DNA of 29,650 nucleotides from an uncultured Gluconobacter sp. (GTDB lineage: Bacteria; Pseudomonadota; Alphaproteobacteria; Acetobacterales; Acetobacteraceae). Below the pieces are notes generated by a model. It did no database searches and was not told where the DNA came from. It worked only from the letters and a program-made list of their open reading frames with translations. The stretch covers positions 1 to 29,650 of the forward strand of contig CALFLO010000108.1 in the NCBI GenBank assembly GCA_937880175.1, written 5' to 3'. Below, one piece after another: positions 1 through 7,367 of the stretch. Made by a program: the position numbers and the translations under genes. How positions within the stretch are numbered: position 1 is the first letter of the stretch; each line of letters opens with the position of its first letter.

Positions 1-580
1 TCCCGTAGCTGTGCCTTGCGCGGCATTTGCGCAGGCGACTCCCGTTCAGCTTCGTCCCGCGGATCAGGGCTGGGTTTCCCGGATCGAGGAGACGCTGGGG
101 AAGGTCAGCACGCTTGAAGCGCGTTTCCGCCAGATTGCGGCGGATGGCAGTGCGACGACCGGGACGGCGACGCTCGACCGTCCGGGGCGGATGCGCTTTG
201 ATTATGACAAGCCGAGCCCGCTGCTGCTGGTCGCCAATGACGGGCGCGTGGTGTTTCAGGATCGCAGCGTCGATCAGGTCACGGTCATTCCGCTGGACCG
301 CACCCCCCTTGGGCTGCTCCTGCGGCCCGAGTTCAAGCTGTCAGGTGATGTGACGGTGACGGGGTTCGAGCATCGGGACGGGCAGATCCGGGTGCAGGTC
401 GTCCGCACGCAGAGCGCCGGGGAAGGCACTCTGACGCTCGTGTTTTCCGATGCGCCGCTGGGCCTTCTGGGGTGGAGCGTTGTGGACGCGCAGGGACGGA
501 CGACCACGATTTCGTTGTCTGACGTCCATCTGGGCGGGAGCGTGCCGCAGTCCCTGTTCGTCCTGCCCAAGGCAGACTGA
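1..580 (+). CDS. lolA: LolA-family outer-membrane lipoprotein carrier (5' end outside window)
   Basis: Periplasmic chaperone that carries lipoproteins from the LolCDE transporter to the outer membrane. The reading frame is open to the left edge, and the first visible residues (PVAVPCAAFAQA) look like the end of a signal peptide, so the true start lies upstream and only about 190 residues are seen. The mature part has the family pattern: an early TLEARFRQ helix, the GTATLDRPGRMRFDY stretch followed by LLVANDG, then strands with VIPLDRTPLGLLL and a closing GWSVVDAQGRTTTISLSD. The GTG at 11 is probably not the start because the signal peptide would be cut. It converges on rsmI with only two bases between stop codons, and a small inverted repeat spans both stops. 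In other alphaproteobacteria lolA often follows ftsK, but that cannot be checked here. The family call is fairly sure; the number of LolA paralogues in the genome is unknown. Confidence 0.85.
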   Translation, partial: PVAVPCAAFAQATPVQLRPADQGWVSRIEETLGKVSTLEARFRQIAADGSATTGTATLDRPGRMRFDYDKPSPLLLVANDGRVVFQDRSVDQVTVIPLDRTPLGLLLRPEFKLSGDVTVTGFEHRDGQIRVQVVRTQSAGEGTLTLVFSDAPLGLLGWSVVDAQGRTTTISLSDVHLGGSVPQSLFVLPKAD

Positions 581-589
581 GTTCAGTCT
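574..589. repeat. Inverted repeat across the convergent lolA/rsmI stops
   Basis: AGACTGA (574-580) and TCAGTCT (583-589) are perfect 7-bp complements separated by two bases. The lolA stop lies in the left arm and the rsmI stop in the right arm. There is no T-run on either side, so it is at most a weak transcription barrier. Part of the symmetry follows from two facing TGA stops. Confidence 0.4.
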
Positions 590-1524
590 TTCAGTTCGCG
601 TGAGAGCTCGAGCGCACGGGCATAGACCGTGCGTTTGGGCAGCTTTACGATTCCCGCGACCAGAGCAGCGGCGTCCTTGACCGAATGGGTGTTCAGGGCT
701 TCGCGCAGATGCGTGTCCAGATCGGCCGCTCCGCTGTCATCTTCGGCAGACGGGCCGATCAGCAGCGTGATTTCGCCCCGTGGTGCTGTCATGCGGAAAT
801 GCTCCAGCACGTCTGTCAGCGTACCACGTACCATTTCCTCGAAGCGTTTGGTGAGTTCGCGCCCGACTGCGGCTTCGCGGTCCGGGCCGAAAACGTCGAT
901 CAGGTCTTCGAGGCTTTCGATCAGGCGGTGCGGAGCTTCGTACCAGATCAGCGTGGAATGCAGTCCGGCCTGTTCGGCGGCACGCAGAGCAGCAAAACCG
1001 GTCTTGCGGGCTTCGCTGCGGGGTGCGGGGAAGCCCAGGAACATGAAGGGCAGGGGCGGCAGGCCCGAGAGCGTCAGGGCTGTCACGACAGCGTTCGGGC
1101 CGGGAATGGCCGTCACATGGATGCCAGCGGCGATGGCGGCGCGGACCAGCCGGTATCCGGGGTCCGAGACCAGAGGTGTGCCGGCATCGGAGACGACCGC
1201 ATAGCGTGCGCCGTTCTGCAGTTTTTCGATCAGGAACGGAGTGCGGTCCTGCTCGTTATGGTCGTGCAGTGTGTGGGTCGGTGTGGCAATATTGCGCGAT
1301 AGCAGGAGCTTTGCCGTGACGCGCGTGTCCTCGCAGAGGATTGCGTCCACGGTGTTCAGCGCCTCGATCGCGCGTTCGCTGATATCGCCCAGGTTGCCGA
1401 TTGGCGTTGCAACCAATATCAGACATCCACCTTCGGCCTGCCCCTGCGCTGGCAGGGGGGCGGCCGGTAACGTTTCAGCCGCATCGCTCAAGGGAGTTTC
1501 AGCGGAACATGACTTTTCGGACAT
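583..1524 (-). CDS. rsmI: 16S rRNA (cytidine1402-2'-O)-methyltransferase RsmI
   Basis: SAM-dependent methyltransferase that 2'-O-methylates C1402 of 16S rRNA in the ribosomal P-site region (known for the family). The 313-residue protein has the family motifs in order: LVATPIGNLGDIS near 38-49, CEDTR near 64-68, SDAGTP 112-117, IPGPNA 140-145, LSGLP 152-156 and FLGF 162-165. The open frame runs further upstream, but the extra sequence is low-complexity shadow of the opposite strand. I chose the ATG at 1524 because GAGG lies six bases before it; the ATG at 1530 is the alternative. An N-terminal tail of about 33 residues before the first core strand is longer than in E. coli. The gene is divergent from a LppC/LpoA-like gene, the same order as yraL-yraM in E. 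coli, and the two 5' ends overlap by up to 16 bases. Confidence 0.93.
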   Translation of the reverse strand: MSEKSCSAETPLSDAAETLPAAPLPAQGQAEGGCLILVATPIGNLGDISERAIEALNTVDAILCEDTRVTAKLLLSRNIATPTHTLHDHNEQDRTPFLIEKLQNGARYAVVSDAGTPLVSDPGYRLVRAAIAAGIHVTAIPGPNAVVTALTLSGLPPLPFMFLGFPAPRSEARKTGFAALRAAEQAGLHSTLIWYEAPHRLIESLEDLIDVFGPDREAAVGRELTKRFEEMVRGTLTDVLEHFRMTAPRGEITLLIGPSAEDDSGAADLDTHLREALNTHSVKDAAALVAGIVKLPKRTVYARALELSRELKD

Positions 1525-2891
1525 CTGCATCCTCGGTGACAAACTCAGGGGCGCATTGTCGCCCGTTGAGCCGTCTGCGCAAGGGTGTAAGCACCGGCCT
1601 TGCCGCGGGAACCTTCCTGACCCTCGCCGCCTGCTCGGGTGGCGGGTCCTCTTCCGTGCCGGGTGTGGGCGGTATTCCGGGCGTTTCCGAAGGGCCGGGC
1701 GCGCATGATGTCGGGCTGATCCTTCCGCTGACGGGGCGCAATGCCGCCTATGGCACGCGGATGCGCGATGCGGCGAAACTGGCGCTCTCGGCCAAGGGAT
1801 CGCCTGCGCTGGATGTGCATGACACCAACGCCCCGGGTGGCGCGGAGCAGGCCGCGCGGGATGCGCTGGCACGGGGGGACGCCATCCTGCTTGGCCCTCT
1901 GACCGCGACCGAAACGTCTGCCGCGGCGCCGCTCGCCGTTAATGCGGGCAAGCCGGAGCTGGCTTTCACCAGCGACTCCACACAGGCGCGTCCGGGTGTG
2001 TGGGTGATGGGTCTGACACCGGAGCAGCAGGTGCGCCGGATGGTCGATGCCGCGCGGGCGACGGGACGCAGGACTTTTGCGGCTTTCCTGCCGGATAACG
2101 CCTTTGGACATGCCATGGGCGACGGGTTGGCGCGGGCGTGCCGAGATGCGGGGCTGAAGGATCCGCAGATCGTGTTTCATACGATGGATGCGCAGAATAT
2201 CGATGACGGTCTGAAGACGCTCTCTGCAATCGAGACACGTCAGCCAGCCGCTCCACCCGCTGTGGATGTACCGACCGGCCCCTCCGCGATTGACCCCACC
2301 GGTGAAGCGGCCCCGAATGCCGCTACGCCAGATGTGACGCCGCCCACATTGTCCCCCACAGCGGGTGCACCGGCTGGTGCCGCAGTTCCCGCGGCTCAGG
2401 CTGTGCCGGTTCCGCCGCCGCCATTTGACGCTCTGGTGCTGGCCGATACCGGGCTGGAACTGGGACGGGTTATCACCGCGCTTCAGGCGGATCATGTCGA
2501 TTCGTCGCAGGTCCAGATTATGGGGCCAGCGTTGTGGAAGGCTTTTGACGGCAAGCTTGGTGCTCTGCATGGCGCCTGGTATGCGGCGTCCGATGCGCAT
2601 GACCGCATGGGATATGTCGCGCAGTATCGGGCTCTGTATAAGCAGGCTCCGTCACCGGTGACGGATTTTGCCTATGACGCGGCGGCTCTGGCCGGAAGCC
2701 TGATCCGTCAGGGTGGCGTGACGACGGACGCGCTCACGCGGCCGGATGGTTATATGGGCGTGGATGGTCTGTTCCGTCTGCGTCCGGACGGGCATGTTAC
2801 GCGGGCGCTGGCGATCTATCAGATCCAGCGTGGCGGCGGCGCGCGCATTGTGGTTCCGGCCTCGCGGGATGTGGCGATTCGCCCGAGCTGA
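1509..2891 (+). CDS. LppC/LpoA-family lipoprotein (penicillin-binding protein activator-like)
   Basis: Predicted outer-membrane lipoprotein of the LppC/LpoA (COG3107) family, whose characterised member activates the peptidoglycan synthase PBP1A. With the ATG at 1509 the product has 460 residues. A basic, then hydrophobic leader ends in a lipobox LAAC with Cys42. GTG at 1536 (Cys33) or TTG at 1566 (Cys23) would give more usual leader lengths. I kept 1509 because AGGGAG lies 12 bases upstream, but the start is uncertain. The mature part is a periplasmic-binding-protein fold, beginning DVGLILPLTGRNAAYG, with LLGPLTATETSAAAP and FLPDNAFGHAMGDGL later in lobe one. A Pro/Ala/Thr-rich insert of about 60 residues (roughly 245-306) separates the lobes before FDALVLADTGLELG. 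The E. coli N-terminal TPR-like domain is absent, so PBP1A activation cannot be assumed. It is divergent from rsmI and ends at a strong terminator. Confidence 0.85.
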   Translation: MTFRTSASSVTNSGAHCRPLSRLRKGVSTGLAAGTFLTLAACSGGGSSSVPGVGGIPGVSEGPGAHDVGLILPLTGRNAAYGTRMRDAAKLALSAKGSPALDVHDTNAPGGAEQAARDALARGDAILLGPLTATETSAAAPLAVNAGKPELAFTSDSTQARPGVWVMGLTPEQQVRRMVDAARATGRRTFAAFLPDNAFGHAMGDGLARACRDAGLKDPQIVFHTMDAQNIDDGLKTLSAIETRQPAAPPAVDVPTGPSAIDPTGEAAPNAATPDVTPPTLSPTAGAPAGAAVPAAQAVPVPPPPFDALVLADTGLELGRVITALQADHVDSSQVQIMGPALWKAFDGKLGALHGAWYAASDAHDRMGYVAQYRALYKQAPSPVTDFAYDAAALAGSLIRQGGVTTDALTRPDGYMGVDGLFRLRPDGHVTRALAIYQIQRGGGARIVVPASRDVAIRPS

Positions 2892-2924
2892 TACGGCTGG
2901 CCTGAGGCTGTATTTTTTCAAAAG

Positions 2925-2961
2925 AAAAGCGCGTCCGTTTTTTGAACGGCGCGCTTTTTTT
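2925..2961. terminator. Bidirectional rho-independent terminator
   Basis: AAAAGCGCG-T-CCGTT (2925-2939) pairs with AACGG-CGCGCTTTT (2945-2958). This gives a 14-bp stem with one bulged T and a five-base loop. On the plus strand it is followed by T2955-2961. On the minus strand it is followed by TTTTCTTTT, so it can also end transcripts of the facing gene at 2992-3375. It lies 34 bases after the lipoprotein gene stop. Confidence 0.93.
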
Positions 2962-2991
2962 ATGTCGGGTCGAAGATATCCGGGCGCAGGC

Positions 2992-3375
2992 TCAGGCGGC
3001 GCAGGTCTCCGCGAGCGGCAGGACCGGGCGGATGACATGCAGGGCAAGTTCGAAGCTGGCGTAGCTTCCGAGTTCATGCTCGCGGATCTGGTCGATCAGG
3101 ACCCAGCGCATCCCCTGGGGACGCAGCATGTAGGCCGGATCGGGATTTTCACGCACCCAGACCAGAACGTGATCGACAGGCGCACTTCCATCCACATTCA
3201 CGACATCATGGGACGCATCCGCGATTTCCGCATCGAAAACGCCCATCCGCTGTCCGGCTTCCAGCCAGCGCAGCAGATACTCGCGGTGACGCGGCAGAAG
3301 GCCCTGACGCAGAGGCACGATATTGCTCGTGCTGCGGCCGTGGGAAAGGTCGTGAAGGTGAGCCACCTGCGCCAT
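2992..3375 (-). CDS. Conserved-looking hypothetical protein, 127 aa
   Basis: I do not recognise this protein. It is a soluble, mixed-charge polypeptide without signal peptide or membrane segment. An N-terminal half contains LLPRHREYLLRWLEAGQRMGVFDAEI. A hydrophobic strand-like centre reads DHVLVWVRENPDPAYMLRPQGMR, followed by WVLIDQIREHELGSYASFELALHVIRPVLP near the C-terminus. The frame is open up to 3537, but I chose the ATG at 3375 because GAGGA lies seven bases before it and the upstream translation looks non-coding. It lies 171 bases downstream of the lpxL-type gene on the same strand, and a terminator-like hairpin stands just before its ribosome binding site. Its 3' end faces the shared terminator at 2925-2961. 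Codon use resembles its neighbours, so I believe it is a real gene, but I assign no function. Confidence 0.75.
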   Translation of the reverse strand: MAQVAHLHDLSHGRSTSNIVPLRQGLLPRHREYLLRWLEAGQRMGVFDAEIADASHDVVNVDGSAPVDHVLVWVRENPDPAYMLRPQGMRWVLIDQIREHELGSYASFELALHVIRPVLPLAETCAA

Positions 3376-3390
3376 CAGGAAGTCCTCATC

Positions 3391-3413
3391 AAAAAGCCGG
3401 GCAGGGCACCCGG
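3391..3413 (-). terminator. Terminator-like hairpin in the leader of the 127-aa gene
   Basis: On the minus strand CCGGG (3413-3409) and CCCGG (3401-3397) pair around a seven-base loop and are followed by CTTTTT (3396-3391). The stem is only five GC pairs, but the T-run is right behind it. It sits between the lpxL-type gene and the ATG at 3375, overlapping the region just before the ribosome binding site. It could end the lpxL operon transcript or attenuate the downstream gene. Confidence 0.45.
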
Positions 3414-3546
3414 GTCGTGGTGATGAGTTCAGGCTAGGGTCCGAAAGGGGCGTTTCACAATCTTTAATAACGTCTGAAGACAGTTTTGCGACACAAACCA
3501 TCCCTACTGTGGCAAATCTGCCATGCTCTAAACGCATAGCTCAACA

Positions 3547-4455
3547 TTATGTTGTCATATTCCGGTACAGCGATTTGTCCCAGCGACGGTGCAGCCAGAG
3601 CCAGGAGCCCGGAATATCGCGGATCCATGATTCGAGACGGTCATTGAAGAACTGTGTCAAAGCGAGCACGTCCTTTGCGCGGTCGTCCGTCTTTGTCGGC
3701 ATGAAGGGCGGATCCACGACCAGCACGAGTCTGGCCGGTCCGTCGCGGCGGACATGCCCCGTTACGATCAGGGCGTCGTGTCGCAGGGCGAACACCGCTG
3801 CGGCGGAGGCCGTCATGGCGGGGCGGCCGAAAAGCTTTGCCTCGATCCCGTCATTCATTTTCTGATCGCCCAGAACGCCCAGATTCCCGCCTTTTGACAG
3901 GTATTTCAGGGCGGCACGCGCGCCTTTTGCGCCTTTGGGAAACATGGGCACGTCCTGCCCCATCGCGTCCTGACGGAGCTTGTGGATCAGGCTGTCGACG
4001 CCGGGATTGCTGGCCGCGCGATAGAAAGAGGCAAATGGTATGCCATAGCGCGCCACAACCGGGGGCATGAGTTCCCAGTTTCCGATGTGGCCCGAAAAGA
4101 AAATGACCGGTCGCCCCGATGCCTTGGCGGCTTCGAGATGCTCCGCGCCTTCCACGCTCCAGCCCGCGCCGGAGGACGTGTTCTGTTTCAGTCGGCTAAT
4201 ATGGGGAAACTCCCCAACCGTGCGGCCCAGATTTTCCCAGCAGTCGCGGACGATGCGTCGGCGCGCGGAGGCGTCGAGTTCGGGCATGGCGAGTTGCAGG
4301 TTCCGGTCCGCGATCTTCGAGACAGGCAGCGGTGGCCCGATCGTGCGGGCGACAAGACCGCCAAGGCTTGAGGACGCCGCGGGCGGGAGGGTGCGGATGG
4401 CGGCGAGCAGTCCCCGGACCAGAAGCGTTTCCGCGCGGTACAGAAAAGACGTCAC
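3547..4455 (-). CDS. LpxL/HtrB-family lipid A late acyltransferase
   Basis: Membrane-associated acyltransferase that adds a secondary acyl chain to Kdo-lipid A or its precursor. It has 302 residues, close to the usual length for LpxL/LpxM. The catalytic HxxxxE motif is SGHIGNWEL with His123 and Glu128. Other family signs are SKIADRNLQLAMPEL near 46-60, FPKGAKGARAALKYL near 172-186, LGVLGDQK near 192-199 and LFGRPAMTASAAAVFALR after it. A hydrophobic N-terminal segment (LLVRGLLAAI) probably anchors it to the inner membrane. The start is a GTG at 4455 that overlaps the lpxK stop (GTGA), so the two are translationally coupled. It is the last gene of the waaA-lpxK block. The sequence cannot tell which acyl chain or position it uses, so I leave the symbol empty. 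Confidence 0.92.
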   Translation of the reverse strand: MTSFLYRAETLLVRGLLAAIRTLPPAASSSLGGLVARTIGPPLPVSKIADRNLQLAMPELDASARRRIVRDCWENLGRTVGEFPHISRLKQNTSSGAGWSVEGAEHLEAAKASGRPVIFFSGHIGNWELMPPVVARYGIPFASFYRAASNPGVDSLIHKLRQDAMGQDVPMFPKGAKGARAALKYLSKGGNLGVLGDQKMNDGIEAKLFGRPAMTASAAAVFALRHDALIVTGHVRRDGPARLVLVVDPPFMPTKTDDRAKDVLALTQFFNDRLESWIRDIPGSWLWLHRRWDKSLYRNMTT

Positions 4456-5435
4456 GCTGCGGAAAACAGCAGATCGAGGAGGCGTTCGGGCGCTTTGGGG
4501 TCAGCCCAGAGCAGTTCGACGCCGATGACCTTGACCTGAGTGCGGAATGGGAAAGGCAGTTTCACGGCGTCCTTTGCGGTCGTGACCAGCGTGGTCCCCG
4601 ATTCCCGGCTAAGGGCTTCGAGACGCTGGATGTCACGGGGCGTGTAGAAATGGTGATCGGGGAAGGGAAGTGCGCGGATGGGGGCGACACCTGCGTCACG
4701 CAGCATGTCGAAGAATTTTTCCGGCCGACCGATCCCGGCGAAGGCCACAATGCGGCGCCCCTGAAGGGTCCGGATTTCGGGGCCGGGCACCAGTCTGGCC
4801 TGTGTGGTCAGGAGATGGGGCGGGAATGTCGGGATCAGGTTGTGCCGGTCATCGCCCATGACGACCACGGCCTGAGCGCGGGCAAGGGCGTCTGTCAGAG
4901 GTTCGCGCAGGGGGCCTGCGGGGAGGACGCATCCATTGCCGAAGCCGGTCGCGCCGTCCACCACGAGAACGGAGACATTCTGGTGAAGGGTCGGGTTCTG
5001 GAAACCGTCATCCATGACAAGGCAGTCCGCGCCCTGTGAAATGGCGAGGCGCGCGGTTTCGGCACGGTTTGCGCCGATCCATGTTGGCGCGGCCTGTGCG
5101 AGGAGGAGCGGTTCGTCTCCGACGTCGCGGGGTGTGCTGCGGCTTGGGTTGACGCCGACCGGGCCGCGTTCCCGGCCGCCATGACCCCGGCTCAGGATAT
5201 GGGGATGATGGCCCCGATCCTTGAGGCGCTGCACGAGATCAAGGGTGAGGGGGGTTTTGCCCGTGCCGCCCGTGGTGATGTTGCCGCAGCACAGGACCGG
5301 GACGGAGGACTGAAAAGTCGGCTGTCTGAGGCGGCGGCGGGTGAGTGTTGTGGCGATGAAGGAGAGCGGCCGCAGGAGACGGGCGGCAATGCTGCGGGTG
5401 GGGCGCAGCCAGAAACGGGGCGGGCGACGGCTCAT
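4452..5435 (-). CDS. lpxK: Tetraacyldisaccharide 4'-kinase LpxK
   Basis: Inner-membrane kinase that phosphorylates the 4' position of the lipid A disaccharide precursor to form lipid IVA, the sixth step of the Raetz pathway. It has 327 residues, the usual size. An arginine-rich, partly hydrophobic N-terminus (about 10-32) is followed by the P-loop GNITTGGTGKT at 51-61. Further family signs are GHGGRERGPVGVN, GDEPLLLAQAAPTWIGANR, LVMDDGFQNPTLHQN and the late block AFAGIGRPEKFFDMLRDAGV. The start ATG at 5435 overlaps the waaA stop (ATGA), and its own stop overlaps the start of the LpxL-type gene, so the three genes form a coupled operon. Order and content agree with a block dedicated to finishing Kdo-lipid A. 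Confidence 0.95.
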   Translation of the reverse strand: MSRRPPRFWLRPTRSIAARLLRPLSFIATTLTRRRLRQPTFQSSVPVLCCGNITTGGTGKTPLTLDLVQRLKDRGHHPHILSRGHGGRERGPVGVNPSRSTPRDVGDEPLLLAQAAPTWIGANRAETARLAISQGADCLVMDDGFQNPTLHQNVSVLVVDGATGFGNGCVLPAGPLREPLTDALARAQAVVVMGDDRHNLIPTFPPHLLTTQARLVPGPEIRTLQGRRIVAFAGIGRPEKFFDMLRDAGVAPIRALPFPDHHFYTPRDIQRLEALSRESGTTLVTTAKDAVKLPFPFRTQVKVIGVELLWADPKAPERLLDLLFSAA

Positions 5436-7297
5436 CGTTCAACCGTTTTCAGGATGCGGTCCCGCAGGACGCTCACTACGGAGCGCTGCAATCCCGTTGT
5501 CCTGACGGGCGGGAGAGGAGATTCGAGCCATCGTGTCAGACACTCCACATCGTTCACGATATGGATGGTATCAGAAACGGTGGTCATTGCCTCCCGCCAG
5601 TTCTCCATTTTTGGCCCTGTAGCTGTTGGAACGCCCAGACGTAATGGTTCAAACGGATTGTGGCCTCCGCCTTTTCCGGCAAGGGAATTGCCCACAAAGC
5701 AGCGCTCGGCCAGCCGATAGAACAGGCCCAGCTCGCCCAGCGTATCGGCCAGCCAGATCTGTGTCTGTGGCGTCGGATCCTGATCTGCGGCACGGCGGGA
5801 CAGACCGAACCGGGCCGCCAGTTCCGGGCCCCGGGCCGGATGACGCGGGACGATGATGGTCAGCAGGTCGGGCTGGCGTTTTCTGGCGTTTTCGGCGGCC
5901 TGAAGAACGAGTTCTTCTTCCCCCGGATGGGTGGAGGCGGCCACGAAGACCGGCCGCTCGCCGATCAGGGCTTTCAGCCGGGCATATTCCGTCTCGTCAT
6001 ACGGGAGGGGCGGGGCGTCCTGTTTGAGATCGCCGTCTTCATAGACCGGAGAGGCGCCGAGGCTGCGGAAACGGGCCGCATCTTCCGGACCGCGGGCGGC
6101 CACCCATGACAGGCGCTCCATCATGCGCTGCGCCGGGCCGCACAGGCGGTTCCAGCGGCGGGCGGAGCGGTCCGACAGACGCCCGTTAACGAGCATGACC
6201 GGAATGTCCCGTTGTGCACAGGCCGCGATGATGCCGGGCCAGAGTTCGCTCTCGACGAAAATGGCGCCTTCCGGCTGCCACAGATTCAGGAAGCGTCGCA
6301 GCCAGCGCGGGACATCGTGGGGAATGAACCGGTGGAGGATCCGCTGTCCGTACAGGGGATGGCGGGCGACGATTTCGCTGCCCGTGACCGTGGCCGTCGT
6401 GAAAAGAAGGCGCATTTCCGGTCTGGCGGCCAGAAGGGCGTCGGCCAGTGGCATGGCGCAGAGGGTCTCGCCGACGCTCGCGGCGTGGAGCCACAGAAGC
6501 TCGCCTCTGGGGCGTCGGATGCTGCCCAGACCCATGCGTTCGCGCAGGCGGCCGGGAAGTTCGCGGCCACGATGCAGGCGGACCCGCAGCATGACAGTCA
6601 GGGCGGGGGCGAGCAGGGTTCCGGCCATACGCCACAGCCGGTCGGCTGGATGGGACGACTGCTGCCGCACACTGCTTTCGGCGCGGTGGGAGACGTCATG
6701 CAGCGCAGTTTGAAGCGTGGGGCAGTCGGGCTGGAACAGGGGCTCGCCCATGATGAGGGTGCCGCGTCCGAAAGGGAGCGGGAAGCTTAGCCCATCCCAT
6801 GAGGGCAGCCGCAGACTCGTGCAGGCCATGCCGAGGGGCACCACGGGGCACTGAGCCAGACGGGACAGGACGACGGCACCGGGCTGGACCTGTTCAGCCG
6901 GTCCGCGGGGGCCGTCCGGGGTGATGCCGACGATCGAGCCGCTCTGAATTTCTTTCAGGGCTGTGCGCAGGGCCGCGGCTCCGCCCTTGTCCTTGCCCTT
7001 TTTGCTGGACGAACCGTGGATACCGATGATGCCCCATGGCCGGACAATCTTTGCGATCAGCACGCCATCGGGATTGCGGGAAACCAGAAAGCGGAGCGCC
7101 AGCCGTGGCTCCTGCGGGCGCGCCCAGAACCACAGGGCGGGGCTGAGGGCCAGAGAGCGGTGCCAGAAGGCGACCACACTTCCCTGACCGGGCGTCAGCA
7201 GCGTTTCGACCGCACGGGGAGAGCCGCTGACCTGCCAGCGCGTGGAACGCAGGCAGATCCCCAGCCACAGGCGAAGAAGGCGTGGAGACAGGGTCAT
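5432..7297 (-). CDS. waaA: DUF374 acyltransferase-like domain fused to Kdo transferase WaaA
   Basis: Two domains in one 621-residue frame. Residues 1 to about 205 are DUF374 (lysophospholipid acyltransferase-like), with VVAFWHRSLALSPALW near 41-56, LVSRNPDGVLIAKIVRPWGI near 71-90, GSSSKKG near 95-101 and the hallmark TPDGPRGPAE at 126-135. From about 221 a complete WaaA follows: a hydrophobic anchor (MAGTLLAPALTVMLRVRL), then RLRERMG, WLHAASVGE with the predicted catalytic base Glu277, FVESELWPG, and near the end AGKGGGHNPFEPL. WaaA transfers Kdo from CMP-Kdo to lipid IVA. I prefer the ATG at 7297. A TTG at 7393 would add 32 residues and overlap the upstream gene; neither start has a good ribosome binding site. 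An internal ATG at 6628 would give a stand-alone WaaA but also lacks one. The gene overlaps lpxK. Confidence 0.9.
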   Translation of the reverse strand: MTLSPRLLRLWLGICLRSTRWQVSGSPRAVETLLTPGQGSVVAFWHRSLALSPALWFWARPQEPRLALRFLVSRNPDGVLIAKIVRPWGIIGIHGSSSKKGKDKGGAAALRTALKEIQSGSIVGITPDGPRGPAEQVQPGAVVLSRLAQCPVVPLGMACTSLRLPSWDGLSFPLPFGRGTLIMGEPLFQPDCPTLQTALHDVSHRAESSVRQQSSHPADRLWRMAGTLLAPALTVMLRVRLHRGRELPGRLRERMGLGSIRRPRGELLWLHAASVGETLCAMPLADALLAARPEMRLLFTTATVTGSEIVARHPLYGQRILHRFIPHDVPRWLRRFLNLWQPEGAIFVESELWPGIIAACAQRDIPVMLVNGRLSDRSARRWNRLCGPAQRMMERLSWVAARGPEDAARFRSLGASPVYEDGDLKQDAPPLPYDETEYARLKALIGERPVFVAASTHPGEEELVLQAAENARKRQPDLLTIIVPRHPARGPELAARFGLSRRAADQDPTPQTQIWLADTLGELGLFYRLAERCFVGNSLAGKGGGHNPFEPLRLGVPTATGPKMENWREAMTTVSDTIHIVNDVECLTRWLESPLPPVRTTGLQRSVVSVLRDRILKTVER

Positions 7298-7367
7298 GCC
7301 GTGTCGGGTAGCACGCGGCGTTACGGGCGGCAAAGGTTGGACATGTATCCCCGCCCGGCCCTCCTCA

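Noticed and set aside
1525..1872. Upstream extension of rsmI
   Set aside because: Open frame continues, but the translation is Arg/Pro/His-rich and antisense to the lipoprotein gene; the family N-terminus and a GAGG site support the ATG at 1524.
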